In this document: positions 1-9,357 of the stretch, piece by piece
How positions within the stretch are numbered: the stretch's first letter is position 1
Layout of the letters: every line of letters begins with the position of its first letter
DNA from: Furcasterigmium furcatum
Lineage: Eukaryota; Ascomycota; Sordariomycetes; Glomerellales; Plectosphaerellaceae
Reading direction: 5' to 3'
Assembly: GCA_001599815.1 (NCBI GenBank)
Contig: BCIA01000005.1
Location: 3,232,472 to 3,296,471, forward strand
Length of the DNA: 64,000 nt
The notes under the pieces: generated by a model
Told to the model about the DNA's origin: nothing
Seen by the model: only the letters and a program-made list of their open reading frames with translations
Database searches by the model: none
Made by a program: the position numbers and the translations under genes

Positions 1-844
1 CTGCCTTCGAATACGACCCCATTGAAGCCGGAATCCTTGGCGCCTCAGCGGGAGGCAAAAGGCAGAACCAGGGTGTCAACGACAAGACTGTGACAGCTGC
101 GAACAAGATCAAAGACGAGCTCATGTACTTGATGTGTCGTGACGATGTCAGATGGGGCGATGATTTCGATGGCGGCAAGGGCACCATTGACTCGGCTACC
201 TTTGTCATTCTCAGCAACAGTGGCTCTACGTACAACGTCGGCGTTGGAAAGTCGCATTCGTGTGATTGCATTGCCAAGGTGAGCCTTACATGATGCTCTC
301 TCCTCAAACTGTTCATTCTGACGCGGCCTAGAAATACAACCCTTCCGGTCACTGCAAGCACATCCTCTGTCAGTCAATGCATCCCTACTATACAAGTCCA
401 GAACCTGGATAGACTAACAAGAAGCTAGACGTTCTGATCTACATCCTCCGCGCTCCCACTCCCATCATCGAGCAGCAGAAACTTTCTTCCGAGGTGGTCA
501 ACATGGTCCTGCAGCATGTCTATGAATTCCGGCCCACCCAGGATCAGATCGCCGCTGACCCTACCATGAAGGACGGCATTCCCAAGGACAAGGACGGTAG
601 CGACTGTCCGTTTTGCTTCAAGCCTCTGGACGAAACGCCGGCTGTCTGCTGCAACAGTTGCGGTCGACACACCCATAACGACTGCTTCGCCCTGTGGGCC
701 TCCCGTAGCCTCTGGGGTGTGAAGTGCCTCGTCTGCCAGGCCCCTTGGAGGCAGGAGATTCCAGAGATGAAAGAACCCGCTTCCCCCAAGAAGGATCGTG
801 CCCCCAAGCGCATGGTGGAGTACGAGGAGGACGCCAGATGGTGA
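1..844 (+). CDS. SWIM/RING zinc-finger protein, 5'-truncated at window edge
   Basis: Partial gene whose 5' end lies left of the window. I read three exons: 3-278, 332-368 and 429-844, with introns of 53 and 60 nt. Joining them places a SWIM motif (C-x-C then C-x-H: CDCIAK ... GHCKH) across the first two exons. A C-terminal RING-like module follows, with CPFC, CNSC, HTHNDC and KCLVC as metal-ligand clusters. SWIM plus RING proteins are usually E3 ubiquitin ligases, so ubiquitin transfer is the likely activity; this is inference from domain order. The C-terminus after the RING is short and basic/acidic. The gene converges on the permease at 1059-2126. Family call is firm; substrate is unknown. 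Confidence 0.8.
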
Positions 845-1058
845 AGGGCACATCGACTGCATGGACATCTGGTACTGGAATCGGGGTATATTGCTTGCCA
901 AACGGCTGGATTATGTGACGGAACAGGGTCACCAGAATTGTGTGTGGAAAGTCGGAACCTGCTCATGTCGAGAGTTGGACCATATTGGCGTGCATTTTGT
1001 CAATCATTCGAGCTCGAGGGCAATGCAGAATGAACGGTATCTGCTAGGCAGGTAGTAA

Positions 1059-2126
1059 CTAGAGCAGGAGAGGCCCCGTCAAGGCTCCAACGCCAAACAT
1101 GGCCGCCATGGTGATGAAGCTTGAGGTTGAGAACATGGACATGCCGCTGACGCCGTGCCCGGAGGTGCAGCCCCCTGATATCCTTGACCCGACCGCGAGG
1201 AGGAAGCCACCGGCGGCTGCGAAAAGGGGCGACACGGAAACCTGGCCCGGGGGAGGCGCAAACTCGGGCCTCAGGGTCGCCAGCCCCCACGAACCAGCGG
1301 CGATGCCCAGGGCGAAGATGATGTTTTTGGCCTGGGGCGGTGATGCCCCTCGGAAGGCATCGCCGCGGATGACCCACCAGAAGTACCTGCCCGCCTCGTC
1401 GTAGGAGGTCGACACGCCGACCATGGTCTTGCGGGAGAGGACGCTGAAGAGCTGTGCCAGGCCGACGACGGCGCCGCCCAGCGCGGGCGCGAGGGGCACG
1501 CTGCGGATGCTTTCAGGGGATGCCAGGACGGCGGCCCAGCAGAGGGCCTCGAAAGCGGCGAAGAAGGGGATCTTGCTGGCGCCCAGCTGCTCGTAGAGGG
1601 TGAGCTTGGCGGGTGTCGCCGCCTTCTCGTCCGCGGCCGGGGCGGAGGCCGCGGCATTGCGGGCGATGAGGTCTGAGATGAAGCCTGTGTAGGCGATGCC
1701 GCCGAGGGCGGAGCCGGCGAGTGCGTAGAGGCCGGAGGGGATGCCGGTGGCGGCCTGGGAGACGACGGTGCCGGGACATGCGCCGGAGAGGGCCATGCCG
1801 AGGCCCTGGAGGGCGCCGCCAAGGATGTTGCCATCGAAGGGGCCGAAGACACCCATGCGCGAGGCGGAACGCGGGGTGGGGTGGTAGAAGTCCAGCTTGT
1901 CGAGGACGACGACGATGATGCTGTGGTCTGGTTAGGGGTCGGGTGTTCATGATTCTTGGGAGAGGGGGGAAGGGACTGACGAGCTGCTGGCGGTTGCGGC
2001 CAAGAAGGTCTGGAGCATGTGCCAGTCTTGGAGCTTGAGCTGGCTGGCGATGATGCCGGGCTGGTAGACGCCGGCGGCGACGAGGGCGGCGCCGAAGGCC
2101 ACGCCGGAGAGGGCAGTCGTGGCCAT
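1059..2126 (-). CDS. YeeE/YedE (TsuA-like) sulfur-compound membrane transporter
   Basis: Two exons on the minus strand, 2126-1981 and 1920-1059, with a 60-nt intron (GTCAGT donor); the protein is 335 residues. It is a multi-spanning membrane protein rich in Gly/Ala. Two diagnostic motifs are visible: ALSGACPGTV in the first half and ISGGCTSGHG near the end. These are the paired cysteine-bearing re-entrant motifs of the YeeE/YedE family, whose bacterial member TsuA takes up thiosulfate. Thiosulfate or another sulfur compound is therefore the likely substrate, but the fungal substrate is inferred. Location (plasma or organelle membrane) cannot be told from the sequence. The start is the Met before TTALSG, which gives an N-terminal hydrophobic segment; the downstream ATG at 1856 would lack it. 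Confidence 0.85.
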
Positions 2127-2505
2127 GGTCAATGGGAGTGCCGGTGGACGTTGAAGTTGGGGTGAGGTGCCGGAGCTGCAGGTTTTGTCTGGCTGGGGTG
2201 GTCGGCAATGAGTGAGTGAGAGGGCTGGCCGATCGCACACGGGCGCTAGTGTCACGATGGTGGTGGTGGGTGATGGTTGTCAGGAGGCCACTTTAAGGGC
2301 GGGCAAGGGGCTGAAGCACATAACTTATCTAACAACTGAAGGCAAGTGTGAGTAGTTTCCACCTTCCACTGACACCCTGGGCTCAGGTGCTCTTTAGCGG
2401 CCGTTTAGCCTGCGGCGCCCTGCCCATTGAGGAATCGGCCGTCCCTCCATTCTGGTTCAGCTCCGTCGACGGCTTCATCAACAAGCTCAGCACAGCAAGA
2501 GGCTC
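2127..2505. other. Intergenic, permease promoter side
   Basis: 379 bp between the permease start and the 3' end of the carrier gene, both on the minus strand. It should contain the permease promoter and the carrier's 3' neighbour sequence. I see no further gene or notable repeat. Confidence 0.4.
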
Positions 2506-3660
2506 TCACAGTGGCCTGTCCAACCGGCCCGCCACCGCGTCCTTGACCATGTCCCCGAATCCCACCATGCAGATGGTTGCCCACGCCGCAACGCCGATGC
2601 GCGGGACGACACCGCGGAAGAAGCCAAGCGGCCCGGATGTCCTGAGGATGTGCCTCGATGTGTTCACCATGGTCGGCGACTGCGGCCGCGACGGGTCGGC
2701 CTTGAGGGACTGCATCTCGATGCGCAACACCTCGAACGGCTGGTTCCAGCAGGACAGCGCGCCGCCGAGCGTCGAGGCGGCAATCTTCTCGCCCATGCTC
2801 AGCTTGTCCGCCTCGCCCTTCCCCTTGATTTTCCGGATGTTGCCCTCGGCGAACCGCGAGATGCCGATGCGGGATGACCAGCCGGTGACCTGCCTCAGCG
2901 CAACCGCGTTCACGCCCCTGTTGATGCCCCGGATGCCCTTGGTGCGCAGGATCTCGAGGAAGGTCTCCATCGCGCCGGGGACTCTGCTGGCGCCCGCCAG
3001 CACGTTCTTGGCCCGCGTGACCTCGACCGTCTTCATGCAGGTCGTGACGCCCATGGTCAGATATGCCTGCGCCGCGCCGCCGACGACGCCCCCCAGCACC
3101 CCGGCCATGGCATTGCTCGCGCCGAGGCTGGCTTTGGCGTGATACTCGACCTCCGTCGACGCGAGGACGAGGACTGCACCCTTGGTGGATGCTTCCAGCC
3201 AGGCCTGTGTCGTGTCAGTGAGTACCCGGTCAGGACTGACTGCAGAGGTCCCTTAGTACTCACCCATGGGATGAGACCCTGGTAGAAGCCCCGGGGGCCT
3301 CCACGGGCCCAGGTCTTCCGGACCGCGTCCACGAGGGTGTCATTTCGATTTGCTGCGGCCTGCTTACACGGTCAGGCTTGCTGAAGTATAGTATATTACT
3401 GGCCCCGTTCTACTCCCGGCTACTGACATGAGTCTTGATGACTTCCATGGGCTGCCCCAAAGTCGTGACTGGTAATAGGAATTGTCAGCACGAGGAAGGC
3501 AAAAGTGAAGCCTGGGAAGGATATCTCCAAGCTCTAGCCACGTACCTTGCATGACATTCATACAGGCACCAATGAGGAGGTTCCGCCATGGTGTTTTCCG
3601 CTTCTCAGGGGCCGCCGCCGTCATGGGCCCAAACGCGGGCGATGCTTGCAGAGTCGCCAT
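2506..3660 (-). CDS. YHM2: Yhm2-type mitochondrial carrier (citrate/oxoglutarate)
   Basis: Four exons on the minus strand: 3660-3546, 3468-3428, 3359-3264 and 3204-2506, giving 316 residues, the usual length of mitochondrial carriers. The joined protein shows the carrier signature TTLGQPMEVIKT in the first repeat, GFYQGLIPW, and MKTVEVTRAK, which is typical of the Yhm2 branch rather than of the classical citrate carrier Ctp1. A third repeat carries WNQPFEVLR. Yhm2 of yeast exchanges citrate for 2-oxoglutarate across the inner mitochondrial membrane. The gene is divergent from the RraA-family gene across 295 bp, so the two may be co-regulated. Whether this is the only Yhm2 copy of the organism or a paralogue tied to the neighbouring genes cannot be seen here. 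Confidence 0.88.
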
Positions 3661-3955
3661 GATGATGTCTTGATCGCAGACATGGTAAATCGAACAGTGA
3701 GTGGCTTTGGATGCCACAGAGTTTCCATCTTAATAAGATCGACTCCCTGGGTATCTATCGTGTTCGGTTGTCGCCTCGAACTGGGTGGTCGGATCTATCC
3801 GATGCTTCGTTCGGCCGGAATCCGCCCGCTCTTCTGAAGTACTTTGTCTCCTCAACACCAACAACACAACGACCATCACGACCAATATCATTCTGCGCCA
3901 CGACACCGAATCAATACACCCCGTAATCCATTTGCCTCTTTGTACTACCGGCAAC
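3661..3955. promoter_or_regulatory. Shared divergent promoter, carrier and RraA-family genes
   Basis: 295 bp separate the start codons of the minus-strand carrier (3660) and the plus-strand aldolase-like gene (3956). Both promoters must lie here. No TATA box or factor site is obvious by eye. Confidence 0.6.
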
Positions 3956-4737
3956 ATGACGTCTGCCGGAACGCTCAAACGATTGGCCAAGTTCGCCAGC
4001 TGCGATGTGAGAGATCCTGAACAGGCCTTCGCGAAACCCAAGCCAAACTGACAGATTTAAGATTGGCGACGCGCTGGTCAAGCTGCGATACCCCTACGGC
4101 GGCTTCCTGGACGGCATTTGTGTTCGGTCGCCCGGGCCGCAGGCCAGCGGAGGGAAGATAATCGGCCCAGCTGTGACGGTCAAGATGGTCGAGATGAGCG
4201 ACTCGACCTCACCAAAGCCGTCAAAGCACTTCGCGGACTGCAACGAGCCGGGCAAGATCATGTACATCCAACAACCCAGGGGCCTTTATTCCGCCTGCTG
4301 GGGAGGCCTGATGTCGACGCGCGCCAAATATCTCGGCGCGGAGGGCGTTGTTGTCGATGGCCGGATTCGAGACATCCGAGAACACCGCGAGAAGGAGTTC
4401 CCGGTGAGCATATGATGAACACCTCTACTTGCACTACCCGATGAGCGAGACTGACTCCCGTGACAAGGTCTTCTCCCGCGGCACTTCGATCCTCGGCTCT
4501 AACACGTTCACTCGGGCCTCAGAGATCGACATCCCGCTGCAGTTCAAGGGAGATCTCTGGATCAACCCCGGCGACGTTCTCGTCGGCGACGAGGACGGCG
4601 TTGTGGTCGTCCCTCCGTCCCTGGCAGAGCAGGTCATTGAGCTCTGCCAGGAGCGCCTTGAGATTGATGAGAAGACGCTCCCTGCCCTGGGCGAGGGCTC
4701 TCCGATGGGCGATGCCATCAGGCGATTTCGGAAGTAG
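3956..4737 (+). CDS. RraA-family aldolase/decarboxylase-like protein
   Basis: Three exons, 3956-4006, 4062-4403 and 4468-4737, giving 220 residues, close to other RraA-fold proteins. The family signature is seen as STRAKYLGAEGVVVDGRIRD, including the Arg and Asp used for metal and substrate binding in the class II pyruvate aldolases of this fold, followed by the GDVLVGDEDGVVVVP strand. Characterised members are 4-hydroxy-4-methyl-2-oxoglutarate / 4-carboxy-4-hydroxy-2-oxoadipate aldolases, which also decarboxylate oxaloacetate; RNase E regulators share the fold. The fungal substrate is unknown. The gene lies 134 bp upstream of the PrpF-family gene on the same strand and is divergent from the carrier, which supports a role in metabolism of a branched oxo-acid. 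No presequence is evident. Confidence 0.85.
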
Positions 4738-4871
4738 CCGGTCGTTCCCCGTCGGACACATCCGGCGCACTGTTTGCCGTTCAACGTGTACATAGATAGA
4801 TAGCTCTTAGTAGGTGTCTTCGTCGAGACCATAGAGACAATTCGGAGTGCATACTCTCATCAAGTCTCGTC

Positions 4872-6089
4872 ATGCTCCGCCTTCTCCTCTCGCCCAGCAG
4901 CCCAGCAGCTCAAGCTGTGCGGCTTCAAGGGTCGCGACCTCATCACAACATGGCCAGCCAGTTTCTACGACTCAACTACTCTCCCAGTGCCCCTGGTTCC
5001 GCAAGAAGACAAAACAGACTGCCAGCCGCCTACTACCGCGGTGGCTCATCCCGAGCAGTCATGCTCCGCGAGGATGACCTGCCCAAAGACCAAAGCGCCT
5101 GGAACGGCATCTTCACCGGTGTCATCGGCAGCCCGGACCCATATGGCCGTCAGCTTGATGGCCTGGGGGGCGGCATCTCCAGCCTCTCCAAGGTCTGCGT
5201 CGTTGGGAAAAGCGAGCGGCCCGATGCAGACGTGGACTACACCTTCGCGTCGATAGGCATCAAGAACACGGACGTCGACTACTCCAGCAACTGCGGCAAC
5301 ATGTCCGCCGCCGTCGGCCCCTATGCCGTAGACTCGGGGCTGGTTCCCGCTGGGAGAGGCGACAGCGAGGCCACCGTCCGCATCCACAACACAAACACCG
5401 GCAAGATCATCGAGGCCGTCTTCCCCGTCGTCGATGGCGAGGCCGCGGCACAGGGCGACTTCGCCATCGACGGCGTCGCGGGCACTGCTGCCCGAGTCAC
5501 TCTCAGGTTCCTCGACCCGGCCGGCTCCAGGACGGGGAAGCTGTTCCCCACGGGCCAGACGGCGGAAATCATCTCCGGGGTGCGAGCGACCTGCGTTGAT
5601 GCCGGAAACCCCTGCGTCTTCGTGCCCGCCGAGGAGCTGGGGGTGGAGGGGGACCTGACGCCGCAGCAGATCGAGGACCATCCGACCCTCTGCCAGAGGC
5701 TGGACGCCATCCGCAGGGAGGCGGGCGTGAAGATGGGCCTCGCCGAGTCCGAGGCGGATGTCCCCGGGAGCGTTCCGAAGATCGGCATCGTGTCGAGGCC
5801 GCGGGACGAGGCGAGGAACACGGTCACCGTCAGAGCCATGTCTGTGGGACAGCCGCACAAGGCCATCCCGGTGACCGTCGCCATGGCCGCGGCTGCAGCG
5901 GTCAACACGCCGGGGACAACCGTGGCGGAATGTCTTGCGGGTGCCTCCGAGGGGTGCGAGATCACGATCCGTCATTCCAGCGGAACGCTCGACGTTGCAG
6001 CTGACTTTGGGGAGGACGGCTCTTTGAAGGCGGCCACCGTCTTTAGGACCGCGAGGAGGCTGATGGATGGCACCGTGTACTGGAAGTGA
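4872..6089 (+). CDS. PrpF-family aconitate/oxalomesaconate isomerase-like protein
   Basis: Single exon of 405 codons. The protein has the PrpF (DUF453) layout: YYRGGSSRAVM near residue 55, VIGSPDPYGRQLDGLGGG at 84-101, SSLSK with the conserved Lys107, and SSNCGNMSAAVGP with the conserved Cys141. Lys and Cys at these places are the proposed acid/base residues of PrpF. Known members move double bonds in tricarboxylates: PrpF isomerises 2-methylaconitate next to the aconitase AcnD, and GalD tautomerises 4-oxalomesaconate. About 50 residues precede the usual PrpF start; they are rich in Arg, Ser, Leu and Ala and resemble a mitochondrial presequence, though an internal Met27 is an alternative start. 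The gene converges on the aconitase paralogue, 248 bp away. Confidence 0.87.
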   Translation: MLRLLLSPSSPAAQAVRLQGSRPHHNMASQFLRLNYSPSAPGSARRQNRLPAAYYRGGSSRAVMLREDDLPKDQSAWNGIFTGVIGSPDPYGRQLDGLGGGISSLSKVCVVGKSERPDADVDYTFASIGIKNTDVDYSSNCGNMSAAVGPYAVDSGLVPAGRGDSEATVRIHNTNTGKIIEAVFPVVDGEAAAQGDFAIDGVAGTAARVTLRFLDPAGSRTGKLFPTGQTAEIISGVRATCVDAGNPCVFVPAEELGVEGDLTPQQIEDHPTLCQRLDAIRREAGVKMGLAESEADVPGSVPKIGIVSRPRDEARNTVTVRAMSVGQPHKAIPVTVAMAAAAAVNTPGTTVAECLAGASEGCEITIRHSSGTLDVAADFGEDGSLKAATVFRTARRLMDGTVYWK

Positions 6090-6337
6090 ATAGATCCCTC
6101 TGATAGAGCCGTGCTGGAGACGACGAGGACGTCGAGTGGGCTCAGACCAAGCCGGAGATGTTCTAGATGCTCTCTCTCTTGACTTGAGAAAATCGAGATG
6201 GCCCCATGTTGAGATAGAGAGAACTCCAATAAGCACATAATCGACTTCTAGCAGTGCCCAAGGAAGACGTCTCTGGACGGCAATATGGCTGGACTTCATG
6301 TTCTGTTCATTCACTGACAACAGGACTCATCTTGCCT

Positions 6338-8891
6338 CTACAGAGATTCTTGCCTGCTGCTCTCCAGCTTCCTCTGGGCCATCAGGTTCAGGGCACTTCC
6401 AGCCTTGAAGTACTCAATCTGCTCCGCGGTCATTGAATGCTTCACCTCCGCCGTCCATGGCAGCCCGTCGCCCTCCGTCGGTGTAACCGTCAACGAGAGG
6501 GTTCTCCCCGGGAGAAGAGCCGTTACACCGACAACCCCAATCCTGTCCGATGCCCTGATGCGGTCGTAGTCCTCCTCGTTGACGAACGTCAGGGCCAAGA
6601 CCCCCTGCTTCTTCAGGTTGGCCTCGTGGATTCGAGCGAAGCTCTTCGCAACGATGGCAACGCATCCAAGGAACCTCGGCTGCAGCGCCGCGTGCTCGCG
6701 GGAGGATCCCTCGCCGTAGTTGTGATCCGCGATGACGACCCAGGGCTGCCCGGCGTCTTTGTATGCCCTTGCCGTCCCGGGCGTGTCTCCCTCTTCCCCG
6801 GTCAGCCTGTTCGTGACGGCGTTGACTCGCCCGTTGTCGGCGTTGACGGCCCCTATCAGCGTGTTGTTGGAGATGTTGCTGAGGTGCCCGCGGTATTTGA
6901 ACCAGGGCCCTGCCGGCGTGATGTGGTCCGTCGTGCACTTCCCCTGCGTCTTGATGAGGATAACGCAGTCTTCCGGGTCCGATGTGATGCCCGGCGGGAA
7001 AGGGGCGAGACGCTGCAGGCGGTCTGAGGTCTCGGAGATCTCCACCTCCACGGCCTCGCGCCCTGACAAGGGCGGCGCCGTGTAGACATAGTCCGCGTTC
7101 ACGTAGCCGGCAGCCGGGAGAGCGTCTCCCTGGGGCGGTCGAAACCTGAAGGCAGTCCCGTCTTCCTTTTTGATGGCGTCAGTCACGGGGTTGAAACCAA
7201 GATCATCGGAGAAGATCTTGGCCATGACCATCTCGGGGGACGCCAGGAAGATGTGAGTCGCGGGGTTGCTGTCGAGGCGGCCCGTGAAGTTTCTGTTGTA
7301 GCTGGTGATGATCGAGTTCCTGGTTCCCTTGATTACCACCGCGTCAGCAAGGAGAAACACCTAGAGACCGTCGCTCCTGGAATACTAATACCTTCTCCAT
7401 GTCCTCGCGGTCCCATGAGCCGCAGCAAGGGCCGCAGGCATTCGCCAACAGCGTGCCGTTGAGCTCCTCCAAGATCTCGAGAGAACCGGCTTCCTCCAGC
7501 GTCTTACGAGTCTGCTCGGAGCCCGGAGATACCAAAAGAGGCATCTTGGGCTTCAGGCCCGCCTCGAGTGCTTGTTTGGCCAGATCTGCGACCCTTGTCA
7601 TGTCTTGGAAGGATGAGTTGGTACACGACCCAATGAGTCCTGCCGTCAGCGTCTCGGGCCAGGCCTCGCTCTCGGCTGTCTGGGAGAACTTGGACAAAGG
7701 CGTCGTCAGGTCCGGGGTGAACGGTCCGTTGATGTGAGGCTCCAAAGAAGCCAAGTCGATCTCGATCACTCTGTCGTATTCAGCGCCCTCATCTGCACGG
7801 AGTTCCGAGGAGGCAAAGCAGACGGCCTGGGCAATCTCTAGACGGTTGGTCGCCTCGAGATACGCCCTCATAGCGTCCGAATAGGGGAAAATCGAAGTCG
7901 TAGCGCCAGTTTCGGCTCCCATATTCGCAATTGTTGCCATGCCTGTCGCCGACAAGGTATGGGTCCCGGGACCAAAGAATTCGATGATGTTCCCGGTGCC
8001 GCCCTTGACGGTGAGAATCGAGGCGAGGTGGTTGATTACATCTGGAAAGCACTCGTAAGCTTCCGTCTCCCTATTCCATTAGGTCGACTTACCCTTGGGC
8101 GTTGCCCAGCCAGACAGTTGGCCCGTCAGATGGACTCCGATGACCCCAGGGGCCTTCAGCTCGAAGGGAAGACCGGCCATCACGTCAACCGCGTCAGCCC
8201 CTCCGACACCAATGGCAACCATACCCATGCCCCCGGCGTTGGGCGTGTGAGAGTCCGTACCGACCATCATGCCCCCGGGAAAGGCGTAATTCTCCAGGAC
8301 GGTCTGGTGGATGATGCCGGCGCCGGGTTTCCAGAAGCCCATATTGTACCTCCTCGCCGCACTTGACAAGAAGTCGTACACTTCCCTGTGAATGTCCAGT
8401 GCGTTGGGGAGGTCTACGTCATGGCCCTTCTTGCTGACAATCAGATGGTCGCAGTGTACTGTCGTTGGGACAGCAGTCGATTCTAGGCCCGCCGACATGA
8501 ATTGGATGATGGCCATCTGGGCCGTCGCATCCTGGCATGCGATTCTCCTCGGCCGGAGCGACAACTGTGATACTCCACGGTCGAACTTGCTGTCTTCTGC
8601 ATTATCCAGATGGGCTGCCAGGACCTTTTCGGCGTAGGTCAGGGGCCGATTGTTGCTTTGCACGTCAACACTGAGTGCTTCAGACGGACCATCTGGGGCA
8701 GAGACTTACACACGACGAGCGATGCCAACTTTCTCGACGAAGTCCACATAGTCTATGGATTGGTCTGGTTCAAATCTGCTGAGTGGTGCTGTTGATGGGG
8801 GAATTTGAGTGACAGTGGTAGCCAGGGACCTCGACTGGTGCAGAATCCGGGGGAGGCCGGGGACCGGGCGAGATGTCAGGTGGCGTATCAT
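6338..8891 (-). CDS. Mitochondrial aconitase paralogue
   Basis: Four exons on the minus strand: 8891-8710, 8655-8093, 8041-7392 and 7327-6338, giving 794 residues. The N-terminus (MIRHLTSRPVPGLPRIL...) is Arg-rich and uncharged by acids, as in mitochondrial presequences; an upstream in-frame ATG at 8996 would bury it and is less likely. Aconitase hallmarks are present: TVHCDHL, GTDSHTPNAGG, the cluster ligands in SCTNSS (Cys388) and CGPC (Cys451, Cys454), SYNRNF, and GEGSSREH. The usual CGPCIGQW is CGPCCGSW here, so an extra cysteine (455) follows the last ligand. All known catalytic positions I can check are kept, so it should be an active 4Fe-4S hydratase. Its company (PrpF, RraA, citrate carrier) suggests a substrate other than citrate, or a specialised pool of it; that is inference. 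Confidence 0.9.
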
Positions 8892-9357
8892 TACAGAGGA
8901 TTTCAAATCAAAGACGGGTAATTTGTAGCTTTCACCAGCAATAAATTGGCCCTGAAAGTGAGCCCAAACCTGTGGGTGTTGTAAAGTAATATGCAACGGC
9001 TCGTGGTATTATTGACATCGAATAACGCCAACGGATGTACCCGAGAGGACGAACTCTTTAACCGTATGCCGGATTTGGATACTGGCAAACAGCTGGAGAA
9101 CGGTATATTGCCGCTTTGCTTTACCTTACCTTACCTGCCTGCCCAGGCGACCTGGTGGCTACCTATGCAGTGGGTTAAAGGGGCAAGGGGCAACGCCGGG
9201 TTCGGGTCCGAGACCGGCCCCACAAGTTCGGCCCCTTCGGATGCATCCGACCGATCATCAACACCTCACCTCCCGGTCACTCTTCCTTGCCTTGCGCATT
9301 CCCACATCCAACGCAATCATCCGAACAAAGTTCAATCTTTCAACTGCGGCAATTGCT
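8892..9357. promoter_or_regulatory. Shared divergent promoter, aconitase paralogue and Zn2Cys6 regulator
   Basis: 466 bp lie between the two opposite start codons. It contains a short TTACC tandem (TTACCTTACCTTACC near 9122-9136) followed by TGCCTGCC. No CGG-N-CCG pair typical of Zn2Cys6 binding stood out with certainty. Confidence 0.55.

Noticed and set aside
5046..6320. 424-codon minus-strand frame opposite the PrpF gene
   Set aside because: Mirror frame of a GC-rich coding exon; the plus strand carries all PrpF family motifs.
7328..7391. Reading the aconitase through VLVFQ or using the acceptor at 7362
   Set aside because: The first runs into a stop and the second makes a 31-nt intron with an inserted segment; the 64-nt intron with a GCTGAC branch site restores the family sequence.
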